Below are positions 8,210 through 17,123 of a stretch of DNA of 64,000 nucleotides, piece after piece (the first letter of the stretch is position 1; each line of letters opens with the position of its first letter). This DNA is from Solibacillus isronensis (GTDB taxonomy: Bacteria; Bacillota; Bacilli; Bacillales_A; Planococcaceae). The DNA lies in NCBI RefSeq assembly GCF_023715405.1, contig NZ_JAMBOC010000001.1, forward strand, positions 992,001 to 1,056,000, read 5' to 3'. A program made the translations under genes and the position numbers. Below the pieces are notes generated by a model that was not told where the DNA came from, did not search any database, and saw only the letters and a list, made by a program, of their open reading frames with translations.

Positions 8210-8698
8210 ATGGCAATTAAAGTGCGGTCTGTTGTAAGTGAAGATTGGCAAGATGTAAAACGAATTTATGAAGCAGGGATAGAAACAAAAATGGCTACAT
8301 TCGAATCGAAAGCACCAGAATCCTATGATGAATGGTTCGGTGAAGCAAATCCTCAATGTTCATTTGTGGCATATGAGGAAATTCATATTTTAGGTTGGTG
8401 TAAATTATCTCCCGTTTCCAAACGAAATGTGTATAAGGGGGTAGGAGAAGTAAGTATTTATATAGATACACACGCTAAAGGGAAAGGAATCGGTGATTTA
8501 TTATTAAAGCATATGATTATAGCTTCTGAAAAGGAAGGTTTTTGGACTCTAGAATCCAAAATCTTTAAAGAGAATGTTGCTAGCCTCAACTTACACATCA
8601 AGAATGGCTTTCGTATTGTTGGAGTGCGAGAAAAGATCGCTCAATTAGATGGAATATGGAAAGATAATGTGCTATTAGAAAGAAGAAATTCTATCTAA
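8210..8698 (+). CDS. arsN1: GNAT N-acetyltransferase, ArsN1 / phosphinothricin-type
   Basis: A 162-residue acetyltransferase of the Pat/Bar-like GNAT group (IRSVVSEDW..VKRIYEAGIETKMATFE at the N-terminus), the group that includes ArsN1, which acetylates arsinothricin. The acetyl-CoA loop is intact (HAKGKGIGDLLL). The motif NVASLNLHIKNGFRIVGVREK near the C-terminus is typical of this group. GGAGG lies eight bases before the ATG. It is divergent from the Cys-rich MarR gene and shares its operator. Together with the flavoprotein this suggests organoarsenical handling, but a phosphinothricin or methionine-sulfoximine acetylase is equally compatible with sequence alone. Confidence 0.7.
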   Translation: MAIKVRSVVSEDWQDVKRIYEAGIETKMATFESKAPESYDEWFGEANPQCSFVAYEEIHILGWCKLSPVSKRNVYKGVGEVSIYIDTHAKGKGIGDLLLKHMIIASEKEGFWTLESKIFKENVASLNLHIKNGFRIVGVREKIAQLDGIWKDNVLLERRNSI

Positions 8699-8720
8699 TA
8701 CAAATATAGAATGCATCATT

Positions 8721-9287
8721 GAACATAATTACTTTATGAAAGACACTGCCTAGGTTTAGAAAAACAAGATTTATCGAGGTTTTTATTATTTATTGAAAAC
8801 AATAGCTGTTTAAAGACTATATATCTGAATGTACACAAAATACTATAGACTTCGAAGAAATATTAAGTGAAAAAGGGAGGAATAATAAATTAAAGTTACC
8901 GTTAGACTCCAAAGAAGAAGCATCCTATATATACCAATTACTAAAACATACCGATACAAAAAATGCATTTATTCACGTAAGTATGGGATATGGAAGTGGC
9001 AATAAATATCAAGACCATATCGATGCTTTTAATCATCAGGTTACAATACATTTAGTTAATCATCTTAGGGGAATATCAAGAAGATATAATTACAGGAATT
9101 GAATCTGTGCCATTGCAAGTTGTAGAAGAAAATCAATAAACCTTTACAAGAGCTAAAGAGAATAAAAAGTATTTCAAGTAATGAGTTTTTAACTGATATA
9201 AGTCATTGGAATAATACTAATTTATTTGTATTAAAACAATCTGATTATGCAGCATTTATAAAAGAGATCAATACTCCAGTTAAATAA
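8721..9287 (+). pseudogene. Decayed gene of unknown family (several frameshifts)
   Basis: Coding sequence can be followed through changing frames: LGLEKQDLSRFLLFIENN, then KDYISECTQNTIDFEEILSE...KLPLDSKEEASYIYQLLKH...SMGYGSGNKYQDHIDAFNH, then GEYQEDIITGIESVPLQ, then LQELKRIKSISSNEF...DYAAFIKEINTPVK and a stop at 9285-9287. At least three frame changes and an early stop interrupt a protein of about 185 residues. I do not recognise the family. The terminator at 9289 still follows it directly, which supports a once-functional gene. Confidence 0.65.
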
Positions 9288-9288
9288 T

Positions 9289-9326
9289 AATCAAACCTGT
9301 TCGTTATTAGATGAGCAGGTTTGATT
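9289..9326. terminator. Terminator after the decayed gene
   Basis: AATCAAACCTG and CAGGTTTGATT form a perfect 11-bp stem around a 16-base loop, one base after the pseudogene stop, followed by a short AT-rich tail. Confidence 0.7.
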
Positions 9327-9357
9327 ATCTATTATAAAATCCAATATGGATAGAACT

Positions 9358-9576
9358 TCAGACCCGAACTTCTAAGTTTTCAGTATTAATATCCAAAAAT
9401 AGAGTGTCCCGAAGTTCTTGTAATTGTACATCAATTTCCAAGTGGCGAGCGAAAAGGCTGCAACTCATTTTAAAAATAGGGACACGGTCATAATATATAT
9501 TATAGGAAGTTACATCTCGTTTCAAAAGTATACTTATAATAGTGAGACAAAATGCGTTTTTTACTGAAATGGCCAT
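9358..9576 (-). other. Doubtful 72-residue reading frame
   Basis: An open frame on the minus strand. The last ~35 residues (ARHLEIDVQLQELRDTLFLD..) look protein-like, but the only ATG lies inside the long palindrome at 9568-9608 and has no ribosome binding site. It may be the tail of a lost gene. No function can be given. Confidence 0.2.
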
Positions 9577-9608
9577 AATTTAACCGGACCCGTTAAATTA
9601 TGGCCATT
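9568..9608. repeat. 17-bp perfect palindrome downstream of the transglutaminase gene
   Basis: AATGGCCATAATTTAAC and its exact complement flank a seven-base loop (CGGACCC). It lies four bases past the stop of the 9612 gene. The T run (TTATTTTTT) follows on the plus strand only, so it fits a plus-strand terminator better than one for the minus-strand gene. Confidence 0.65.
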
Positions 9609-9611
9609 CGC

Positions 9612-11135
9612 TTATTTTTTCATTTTCAGTTGGATCGTAACGCTTTTATATAATTGTATATAAATAAATTTTTCATCAGCAAAATACTCCAACATGTTTT
9701 GTTTACTTAATTGCTGCTCCAAGCCCGGTATTATCGCAATTGGCACCTTCAATTGTGCTGGTTGTTTGAATTCCACATTTTTTCGGTTACTCGTTATTTG
9801 TATATGTAAACCTCTATTAATATATATATCTACCGTTAATTGTTTGCAACGATCTTCTACAATCAATTCGATTCCAACCGCGCTTTTAAACAACATTGGC
9901 TGACAATCCGCTTCTTGTTCAACTGAAGCTACCCAGCTGTCCCCAAATGTATTTAACGGAACTTCTAGGCGATTTTCATCTGTTTCAGCTATTAGAGAAT
10001 TTTCACTTTCTGTATCCGCTGAAATCAACTTCTGAATACTATCTGTCGTTTTATCTGCATACAAGACTTCCAATGATGTTTCAGTTTCATAGATTCGTAT
10101 AACTGCTACCGCGCTTAACTGCGTTAATTTCTCAGCAACTAGTTCAAATTGATACAAATAACTATTATGAGAATTATTCCTGAAATATAAAAATCCATCT
10201 ATATAGAAACAAAATTGAATGTTAACAGCAAGTTTCTGTTTTGCATGAAAAGGATAATCTGCAAATTTTATTTCATACAAATAACTATTTCCAGGATGTG
10301 CATAATATAAGCTATTATTGACAAGACAGCCATCATATAAACGATGAAATGCTTCAAATTTAGTACTCGTACAGATTGGATAATGATTTTCATTCCATTC
10401 ATGATCAAGACGCATTTTCTCATCCGCAACTAAAAAATAGCGATAGCGAACTTCTTTACCAGAAATTGAGCCGATATCATCCCAAGTCACGTCCACATGG
10501 TACCAATGATCATCCATCTGCACCATATTCCATGCATGCCCCTCTGTTCCCTCACCCGCTGCTTTTCCAATCACATAATAACAAGGAATCCGAAGTACTT
10601 CCATAATCTTTTCAAAAAGAAGCGCGTACGCCATACAAACACCGTGTTTTTCATTCATAAATGTATACACAGCAAATGGCGAACCTTCAGTATGACGTTC
10701 ATAGCTATAGGTTCTTGCGATATAGTCATGGACAATTAAGACCTTTTGCAACGCCGACATGTCTGGATGTATTCGATTCTTTAAAATGGTTTGAATTTCA
10801 TCAACTATCCATTTTTCTTCCTGCCGCGCCATACGGTAACGCATCGTAAACTCCACTTTAATCCGGTTTTTCGTTAATTGGCGATATTTGTAGCTGCGCT
10901 TTTCACAATGCTGGGTATAAAATGGCTGTTCTAGATGGCACTGATCAAAAGCTTCCTTAATTAAAGAATCGATCGGTATTGGCAGCTGGCCGATAATATG
11001 CAGCGTAAACTGCCTGTCCATACGCTCCATATGGGCAATAAGCGCAGGCAGCAACTGTTTTGCTGTAATGGTCGTTGTTTTGATTGAATTCCCTTGCCTT
11101 TTATAATGTTCGTAGCTTTCAAAATACGTTTTCAC
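9612..11135 (-). CDS. Transglutaminase-like protein, cytosolic
   Basis: 507 residues. A transglutaminase/papain-fold core is visible: Cys167 in HGVCMAYALLF, His200 in EGHAWNMV and Asp215 in WYHVDVTWDD, the expected Cys-His-Asp triad. The preceding helix KVLIVHDYIARTYSY is also typical. There is no signal peptide or membrane segment, unlike many wall-associated members. The C-terminal ~270 residues carry repeated beta-rich motifs (SLYYAHPGNSYLYEI, FLYFRNNSHNSYLYQF) suggesting a beta-propeller. The start is GTG with GAGGAG upstream. It follows a GNAT gene by 18 bases, so the two are probably one operon. Substrate is unknown. Confidence 0.75.
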   Translation of the reverse strand: MKTYFESYEHYKRQGNSIKTTTITAKQLLPALIAHMERMDRQFTLHIIGQLPIPIDSLIKEAFDQCHLEQPFYTQHCEKRSYKYRQLTKNRIKVEFTMRYRMARQEEKWIVDEIQTILKNRIHPDMSALQKVLIVHDYIARTYSYERHTEGSPFAVYTFMNEKHGVCMAYALLFEKIMEVLRIPCYYVIGKAAGEGTEGHAWNMVQMDDHWYHVDVTWDDIGSISGKEVRYRYFLVADEKMRLDHEWNENHYPICTSTKFEAFHRLYDGCLVNNSLYYAHPGNSYLYEIKFADYPFHAKQKLAVNIQFCFYIDGFLYFRNNSHNSYLYQFELVAEKLTQLSAVAVIRIYETETSLEVLYADKTTDSIQKLISADTESENSLIAETDENRLEVPLNTFGDSWVASVEQEADCQPMLFKSAVGIELIVEDRCKQLTVDIYINRGLHIQITSNRKNVEFKQPAQLKVPIAIIPGLEQQLSKQNMLEYFADEKFIYIQLYKSVTIQLKMKK

Positions 11136-11153
11136 AATGTGTCGATACTCCTC

Positions 11154-11693
11154 TTATAATGCTTCCGTTTCATCTTCTTCAAATGAATTGAGCTTAACAT
11201 ATATTTCAACCATTTTCCCGTCCATTTCAATGGTTTTCTCCAAATGCATCCCGTTTTTTAATGCAATTCTTTTCGATCCTTCATTTCCTACTTGAATCGC
11301 TGAAATATACCGGTGCAACCACATTTCTTCATCTGCATAGTTTGCAAGGGCCTGTGCTGCTTCAAACCCGTAGCCTTGTCCCCAATAAGTACGTTTAATC
11401 CAGTACCCGAGCTCAATTTCAAATGTATCGTCAATAACTTGTGCAACAAGCCCCGCGTGACCGATAAAATCTCCCGTTTGACGATGAAACAGTTTATGTA
11501 ACCCGTAATCCCCAAAGTTTTGATATTGTTCAAGCATCCGTTCAATTAAATGAATCGCATAATGTTTATCCTTTATTTGTCCATTGCCAATAAATTTCAT
11601 CATGAAAGGGTCCGAAACGAGGTCTACCACAAATGGAAGATCCTTTTCCGTATAACGTTCGAACGTTAACCGCTTCGTAGTCAAATTCAACAT
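11154..11693 (-). CDS. GNAT N-acetyltransferase (RimJ/RimL-like)
   Basis: A 179-residue acetyltransferase. It opens with LTTKRLTFERYTEKDLPFV, the RimJ/RimL-type start, and has the acetyl-CoA loop RTYWGQGYGFEAAQAL and the late motif NEGSKRIALKNGMHLEKTI. The frame is open further upstream, but the ATG at 11693 has TTGGAGGAATACG directly before it and gives the family's usual N-terminus. It is the first gene of a likely two-gene operon with the transglutaminase-like protein. The acetyl acceptor cannot be told; ribosomal protein or small-molecule amine are both possible. Confidence 0.8.
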   Translation of the reverse strand: MLNLTTKRLTFERYTEKDLPFVVDLVSDPFMMKFIGNGQIKDKHYAIHLIERMLEQYQNFGDYGLHKLFHRQTGDFIGHAGLVAQVIDDTFEIELGYWIKRTYWGQGYGFEAAQALANYADEEMWLHRYISAIQVGNEGSKRIALKNGMHLEKTIEMDGKMVEIYVKLNSFEEDETEAL

Positions 11694-11756
11694 CGTATTC
11701 CTCCAATTTGATATTTTTCTGATTTGTTTTTTGGAATATCTCGGGTTTTTTCTCAC

Positions 11757-12236
11757 ACATGGTCAAAATATTAATATTATCATTCCATGTTTTGTAAATA
11801 ATCAGATTCACCTAGATGAATAAACTCCCTCAAGTCTTATAAAAATTTTTGCATTGTTAGTATATCAGATTTTTACTATCCATTTTGTGTTATAGTACAA
11901 TGTACTGAATTACACGAAATCAGCTAAAATTACAGATATTTTAATTGTCGAAATATAATATCGTGCTTTATGTAATTTAATTTCTAGCTAAAATATGTTT
12001 TTCATTATTTTCCTTTCCCCAAATAATAATCTTTTGTAAATTTTAAACACATCTTCTTTAATTTTATCTCCTTAAAACTTGATAATTCTACTTCATTACC
12101 ATTTCAAACATTCCAACTTTTCAGAAAAATTGTTATTGCATTATACTCTATCCCCTCTTACAATGAGTACTATTAACGGATTCAAATAGTAATATGCCGT
12201 TTAAAACAGAATAATTTTTCATAAGGGGGAATTCCG
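11757..12236. other. Long leader region upstream of the first actP module
   Basis: 480 bases, very AT-rich, without a gene. A TATACT at 12141-12146 with TTTTCA 18 bases upstream is a possible promoter for the symporter module, of modest quality. I saw no clear cre (catabolite) site or riboswitch. The ribosome binding site AAGGGGGA ends it. Confidence 0.4.
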
Positions 12237-12575
12237 TTGAGTCAATTAGGGGACAAAATCTCAGCGAAATGCGATGGCATTAACTATGAAAAAATCGATC
12301 GCATGGAAGCATTCAATCAGTTTGTAAAGAAGAAAAACACATTTTTATTCGGAATAACTATAACATTTTTGACATTTTACATCTTACTACCGGTGCTGGC
12401 ATTCACACCTGTGTTACAACAGAAGGCTGTCGGCAGCATTACTTGGGTATGGGTATACTCGCTTGCCCTATTCATTATGACAATTATCTTATGTACACTC
12501 TACGTAAAAATGGCATCTAAATTCGATAAAGCTGCAGCTGCTGTTTTACAAGAATATGAAAAGGCAGGTGCATAA
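12237..12575 (+). CDS. DUF485 small membrane protein (YjcH-like), module 1
   Basis: 112 residues with two transmembrane helices (about 38-57 and 70-90) and cytosolic ends. Members of DUF485 are encoded directly before ActP-type symporters (yjcH-actP in E. coli) and are thought to support them. The TTG start at 12237 has AAGGGGGA six bases upstream; an internal ATG (residue 23) would remove the conserved N-terminal helix. It ends two bases before the symporter start. A second copy lies at 14622. Confidence 0.85.
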   Translation: MSQLGDKISAKCDGINYEKIDRMEAFNQFVKKKNTFLFGITITFLTFYILLPVLAFTPVLQQKAVGSITWVWVYSLALFIMTIILCTLYVKMASKFDKAAAAVLQEYEKAGA

Positions 12576-12577
12576 CA

Positions 12578-14128
12578 ATGAATCTCGTTTCAGCAGGTTT
12601 CTTTCTTGGTATCGTAGGTTTAACACTGATCGTTACATATATCGCTGCCAGAAGAACTTCTTCAGCAAGTGATTTCTACACAGCTGGCGGTGGTTTAAAA
12701 GGTTGGCAAAACGGATTTGCCATTGCTGGTGACTACTTATCTGCAGCGGCGTTTTTAGGGGTTTCCGGAGCGATTGCATTAACAGGCTTTGACGGCTTCT
12801 TCTTCTCTGTCGGATATGTCGTTGCAAACTTAGTTCTTCTATATATAATAGCGGAACCGATGCGTAATTTAGGACGCTATACATTGGCGGATATGCTGAC
12901 ATCTCGTTTTAATGAAAAACGGATTCGCGGTGTAGCGGCTACAGGTACGATTATTATCGTAATTTTGTATATGATCGCCCAATTAGTTGGTGCCGGTGCA
13001 TTAATTAAACTTTTATTCGGTATCGAGTATTGGATGGCTGTTTTAATTGTCGGTGTCATGATGACGACGTACGTACTGTTCGGCGGAATGACGGCTACGA
13101 GCTGGGTACAGATTATTAAAGCAGGTCTATTATTGTTCGGTACGACATTACTGGCATTTTTAGTATTCTCAAAGTTTGATTTCAATTTAGTGAAAATGTT
13201 TGATACGGTTAGCACAAATTACGGGGACGAATATTTAGTTCCTGGTATGAAGTACACATCTACAATCGATTCGGTTTCGATGATGCTTGCATTAGTCCTC
13301 GGTACATCGGGTTTACCGCATATTTTAATGCGATTCTTTACAGTAAAAGATGCGAAAACGGCGCGTGCATCGATTTCATGGACAACATGGATTACGGCGA
13401 TCTTCTTCTCACTGACGATTTTCTTAGGTTTTGGTGCAATGCATTTCGTCGGATTTGATAAAATCATCGCAGAAAATGCTGCTGGTAACACGGCTGCCCC
13501 ACTATTGGCAGAGTTTTTAGGCGGCAATATTTTACTATCATTCATTTGTGCCGTTGCGTTTGCTACTATATTAGCGGTTGTTTCCGGATTAGTATTAACA
13601 GGTGCATCAGCAATTTCGCATGATATTTATGGTGAGATTCTGAAAGACGGGAAATTAACGGAAAAGCAACAAGTATTAGCTGCAAGAATCGGTTCTATTT
13701 CCATTGCAATTGTTTCAATCCTTTTGGCATTATTTGCGCAAAGCTTAAATGTTTCCTTCTTAGTATCATTTGCATTTTGTATCGGGGCATCGGCAAACTT
13801 ACCGGTTATCCTCTATACAATCTATTGGAAGAAATTCAATGCAAACGGCGCGGTTGCTGCAATGGTAACAGGTTTAGTATCTTGTCTAATATTAGGTGCG
13901 CTTGGTCCAAACATTTGGAGTCCTACAGGAAATGCAATTTTTGTTGGTGAACCAATCGTGAACTTAGCGGTACCTGCCATCATTACAATTCCTTTAAGCT
14001 TCTTTGCAGGGTACCTAGGCTCTATATTAACAGCACACAAAGTGGAACAAGCAGAAGCAGAACGTGTTTATAAAGAGATCCGCGTTAAAGCACATACAGG
14101 TATTTCTGTACAAGATGTATCACATTAA
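12578..14128 (+). CDS. actP: Cation/acetate symporter, SSS family, copy 1
   Basis: A 516-residue sodium:solute symporter with about 13 helices, imports acetate or a similar short carboxylate. Seen: N-terminal TSSASDFYTAGGGLKGWQNG, AGDYLSAAAFLGVSG, the sodium-site region GTSGLPHILMRFFTVKDAK, and the conserved C-terminal tail HTGISVQDVSH. Length matches ActP-type members. It forms a two-gene unit with the DUF485 gene and is followed by a terminator at 14173. The second copy at 14945 is very similar through most of its length. Acetate is the best guess from family; pyruvate or propionate would look the same. Confidence 0.85.
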   Translation: MNLVSAGFFLGIVGLTLIVTYIAARRTSSASDFYTAGGGLKGWQNGFAIAGDYLSAAAFLGVSGAIALTGFDGFFFSVGYVVANLVLLYIIAEPMRNLGRYTLADMLTSRFNEKRIRGVAATGTIIIVILYMIAQLVGAGALIKLLFGIEYWMAVLIVGVMMTTYVLFGGMTATSWVQIIKAGLLLFGTTLLAFLVFSKFDFNLVKMFDTVSTNYGDEYLVPGMKYTSTIDSVSMMLALVLGTSGLPHILMRFFTVKDAKTARASISWTTWITAIFFSLTIFLGFGAMHFVGFDKIIAENAAGNTAAPLLAEFLGGNILLSFICAVAFATILAVVSGLVLTGASAISHDIYGEILKDGKLTEKQQVLAARIGSISIAIVSILLALFAQSLNVSFLVSFAFCIGASANLPVILYTIYWKKFNANGAVAAMVTGLVSCLILGALGPNIWSPTGNAIFVGEPIVNLAVPAIITIPLSFFAGYLGSILTAHKVEQAEAERVYKEIRVKAHTGISVQDVSH

Positions 14129-14172
14129 TTATGATAAGAAAATAAATTAGAACAATAGATTAAAAATAATAA

Positions 14173-14214
14173 AAACTGTCTCGAAAATATTTGCTATTTT
14201 TGAGCAGTTTTTTG
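14173..14214 (+). terminator. Terminator between the two actP modules
   Basis: AAACTG-CTC-AAAATA pairs with TATTTT-GAG-CAGTTT around a short loop (two mismatches), followed by TTTTTT. It separates the two modules into independent transcripts. Confidence 0.8.
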
Positions 14215-14621
14215 CTTTTTTATACCATTTTTTACATGAATATAACTTTTCGAATATACTGATTTTAGTTTTTTGTAAAATAAATTATTTTTTAAATATT
14301 ACTTTTACTTATAGAAATGAATAATACTTTCTTATAATTAATTTTCAGATTTTTTGTAATTCTTTCATGTTCAGGACCCTCCAAACCCATGTAAATCCTA
14401 CCTTTCTATTGATTATCCAAAATATAACATTTTAATATTCTCCCGTTAATGTATCATTTTTTCTCTATTAAACTTATTTTTGCAAAAAATTTTTCCCCAT
14501 AATTTATTTAAAAAGTGTTGCAATTTTGTTACAGCTAAAATAGAATGAAAATGTAAAATCCTAAAAGCAGAATTTTACGTACATTAAGCAGTAATAATTA
14601 TCACAAAATGGGGGAATGTTT
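14215..14621. other. Intergenic region upstream of the second actP module
   Basis: About 400 very AT-rich bases with no gene. The sequence is not alike the leader of the first module, so the copies are probably regulated differently. No operator was recognised. AATGGGGGA at the end is the ribosome binding site. Confidence 0.4.
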
Positions 14622-14948
14622 ATGGGGAATAATCAAAAGCCAATTATTGATTATGAGAGAATTGCATCACAGCAATCTTTCAGGCAACTGGCGAGGAAAA
14701 AGAATTCATTTTTATGGTCGATTACCGCAATCTTTTTAGTACTTTATATGTTATTACCAATCTTAACTTCGTTTACAGATATCTTACATCAAAAAGCGAT
14801 TGGTGATATTACATGGGTATGGCTTTATTCAGCTGGGTTGTTCGTAATGACATGGGGATTAGCTCACTTCTATGTAGCACGTGCTAATAAATATGACGCA
14901 GAAGCGAAAGCGATTATTGCGGAATATGAAGGAGGTAGAAGCAAATGA
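14622..14948 (+). CDS. DUF485 small membrane protein, module 2
   Basis: 108 residues, two membrane helices (about 30-50 and 65-83), clearly a paralogue of the 12237 product (both have RKKNSFLWxIT / KKKNTFLFGIT and IxWVWxYS). The ATG at 14622 is seven bases from GGGGGA; the ATG at 14616 is too close to it. Its TGA overlaps the ATG of the next gene (ATGA), so the two are translationally coupled. Confidence 0.85.
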   Translation: MGNNQKPIIDYERIASQQSFRQLARKKNSFLWSITAIFLVLYMLLPILTSFTDILHQKAIGDITWVWLYSAGLFVMTWGLAHFYVARANKYDAEAKAIIAEYEGGRSK

Positions 14949-16489
14949 GTTTTACAGCGATATTCTTCTTCGTAGCAATCGTAGGTTTAACTTTAGTCAT
15001 TACTTGGTGGGCATCTAAACGTACATCTAGTGCGTCGGATTTCTACACAGCTGGCGGCGGATTAACGGGCTGGCAAAATGGTATGGCCATTGCTGGTGAC
15101 TACTTATCGGCAGCATCATTCTTAGGTATCGCAGGTTCGATTGCTTTATTCGGATTTGATGGCTTCTTCTTCTCGATCGGTTACCTAGTAGCCTATTTAG
15201 TAGTTTTATATATCGTCGCAGAGCCATTACGTAACTTAGGCCGATTCACATTAGCCGACATGATTACAGCTCGTTTCGATAAAGCAAAAGTTCGTGGTAC
15301 AGCAGCATTATCTACAATTACAATCGTATTGTTCTACATGATCGCTCAGCTTGTAGGTGCAGGTGCCTTAATTCAATTACTGTTAGGTATTGAATACTGG
15401 ATGGCGGTACTTTTAGTTGGTGTCATGATGACAATTTACGTATTATTCGGTGGTATGACAGCAACATCTTGGGTACAGATCATTAAAGCATGTCTATTAA
15501 TGTTAGGTACTGTTATTATTTCATTCTTAGTATTAGCAAAATTCGACTTCTCTATCGCGAACATGTTTACACAAATGACAACGGTAACAGAGCATGGTGA
15601 AGCTTACTTAAATCCAGGTTTACGTTATACAAATGGTATTGATACAATTTCAATGCTATTGGCGCTAGTACTTGGTACAGCGGGTCTTCCACACATCCTA
15701 ATGCGTTTCTTCACAGTAAAAGACGCACAAACAGCTCGTTCTTCAGTAATTTGGGCTACTTGGATTGTTGGTTTATTCTATGTATTAACGATTTTCCTAG
15801 GTTTCGGTGCAGCAGCATTCGTTGGTAAAGACGAAATCGTAGCAGCAAACCCGGCAGGTAACATGGCTGCCCCACTACTAGCACAAGCGCTAGGCGGCGA
15901 CATTCTGTTCTCATTCGTTTGTGCGGTAGCATTCGCAACAATCTTAGCGGTAGTAGCAGGTTTAGTACTTTCTGGTGCCTCTGCCCTATCACATGATATT
16001 TACGGTCAAATTATTAAAAAAGGTAAAGTTACTGAACAAGAAGCGGTTAAAGCAGCTCGTATCGGTTCAATTATTATCTCAATTGTTTCGATTCTATTAG
16101 CTTTAGGTGCTCAAACATTAAACGTAGCCTTCTTAGTATCATTAGCATTCTGTATTGCGGCATCAGCGAACTTACCGGTAATCATCTACACAATCTACTG
16201 GAAACGTTTCAACACATCAGGTGCAGTTACAGCAATGTTAACAGGTTTAATCTCTGCATTGATTTTAGTTGCCGTATCTCCAAACGTATGGAATCCGGTT
16301 GAAGGTAAAGCAATCTTTGTTGGTGAACCGTTAATTATGTTAACGAACCCTGCATTAATTTCTGTACCTCTTGGCTTCTTAGGCGGATTTATCGGTACAT
16401 TAATTTCTAAAGAAAGAAATGATCTGAAATACCGTGAAGTTGAAGTAAAAGCTCAGACAGGGATTTCTGTACAAGACATTTCTCACTAA
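14945..16489 (+). CDS. actP: Cation/acetate symporter, SSS family, copy 2
   Basis: 514 residues, same architecture and motifs as copy 1 (SASDFYTAGGGLTGWQNG, GTAGLPHILMRFFTVKDAQ, tail QTGISVQDISH). Differences cluster in the outer loop after TM6 (an extra TEHGEAYLNPGLRYTNG stretch here) and in the last helices, which may shift substrate preference or affinity. It starts inside the DUF485 stop codon and ends with a terminator at 16528. Probably a high-affinity or differently regulated acetate symporter; this is inference. Confidence 0.85.
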   Translation: MSFTAIFFFVAIVGLTLVITWWASKRTSSASDFYTAGGGLTGWQNGMAIAGDYLSAASFLGIAGSIALFGFDGFFFSIGYLVAYLVVLYIVAEPLRNLGRFTLADMITARFDKAKVRGTAALSTITIVLFYMIAQLVGAGALIQLLLGIEYWMAVLLVGVMMTIYVLFGGMTATSWVQIIKACLLMLGTVIISFLVLAKFDFSIANMFTQMTTVTEHGEAYLNPGLRYTNGIDTISMLLALVLGTAGLPHILMRFFTVKDAQTARSSVIWATWIVGLFYVLTIFLGFGAAAFVGKDEIVAANPAGNMAAPLLAQALGGDILFSFVCAVAFATILAVVAGLVLSGASALSHDIYGQIIKKGKVTEQEAVKAARIGSIIISIVSILLALGAQTLNVAFLVSLAFCIAASANLPVIIYTIYWKRFNTSGAVTAMLTGLISALILVAVSPNVWNPVEGKAIFVGEPLIMLTNPALISVPLGFLGGFIGTLISKERNDLKYREVEVKAQTGISVQDISH

Positions 16490-16527
16490 AAATAACCTTC
16501 CTTACTTTGACGAGTTGAGGAAAAACG

Positions 16528-16563
16528 AATCAGCTTCTAACACTGTTAGAGGCTGATTTTTTA
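16528..16563 (+). terminator. Terminator after actP copy 2
   Basis: AATCAGCTTCTAACA pairs with TGTTAGAGGCTGATT (one G-T pair region), followed by TTTTTT. Confidence 0.85.
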
Positions 16564-16615
16564 TAACTCCACTGTTTTGTGAAATCTCCCCTATTCTATC
16601 TTGAGGAGTGAAGCG

Positions 16616-17038
16616 ATGATGCTTGGACAGCATATACGCGTATTCATTTGTGTCGTAGTGATGGGCTGTATTGTCGGCTTTGTACTGAACGGGAAAGAAA
16701 TTGAGACGAACTCCCCTTATATCGATTATGTAAAAGCGCAGCAGTGGCCTTTTAACGAAGAGTTACTCATTGCTGAAGTATTTGATGGCCATTATGAATT
16801 GACGTATTGGGAGTACTTTACCGCCCGAAGTGGCCAGCATGTCGTCCAGTTTACAGGAACGAACGATGAACAGCAGGATATTTACCAGTTTGTCGTCGAG
16901 GAAGATTATACGGGATTTACGATCGGTGTGGTAAAACAGAATAATATCCTTTTGCCGCCTGAACAAAAATGGACCTTTGTAAAAATGCTTACGAATAAAA
17001 AAGCGTCAACATCCGGAGAATTTCTTGCCGGAATTTGA
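16616..17038 (+). CDS. Hypothetical protein with N-terminal membrane anchor
   Basis: 140 residues, not recognised. A hydrophobic segment (about residues 8-27, RVFICVVVMGCIVGFVL) predicts a signal anchor. The outside part (YWEYFTARSGQHVVQFTGTN, IYQFVVEEDYTGFTIGVV) resembles small beta-rich domains in exported Bacillus proteins. TTGAGGAG supports the ATG at 16616 rather than the in-frame TTG at 16601, which lies inside the ribosome site. Its last codons form part of the following terminator stem. Single-gene unit. Confidence 0.7.
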   Translation: MMLGQHIRVFICVVVMGCIVGFVLNGKEIETNSPYIDYVKAQQWPFNEELLIAEVFDGHYELTYWEYFTARSGQHVVQFTGTNDEQQDIYQFVVEEDYTGFTIGVVKQNNILLPPEQKWTFVKMLTNKKASTSGEFLAGI

Positions 17039-17045
17039 CGCTTTT
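16998..17045 (+). terminator. Terminator overlapping the 3' end of the preceding gene
   Basis: AAAGCGTCAA pairs with TTGACGCTTT; a second inner stem CCGG/CCGG sits in the loop. The stop codon TGA (17036-17038) is part of the right arm, and TTTTACT follows. Confidence 0.8.
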
Positions 17046-17123
17046 ACTATGCTTTTTTCTATTAAAAACAGGAATATTCTCCTTAATATTTCATGGTACA
17101 ATAGTAAAGCAGCATCCAGCTGA

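Noticed and set aside
8210..8698. Plain phosphinothricin acetyltransferase with no arsenic link
   Set aside because: Not excluded by its own sequence. The arsenic reading is preferred because of the shared operator and the Cys-rich neighbours.
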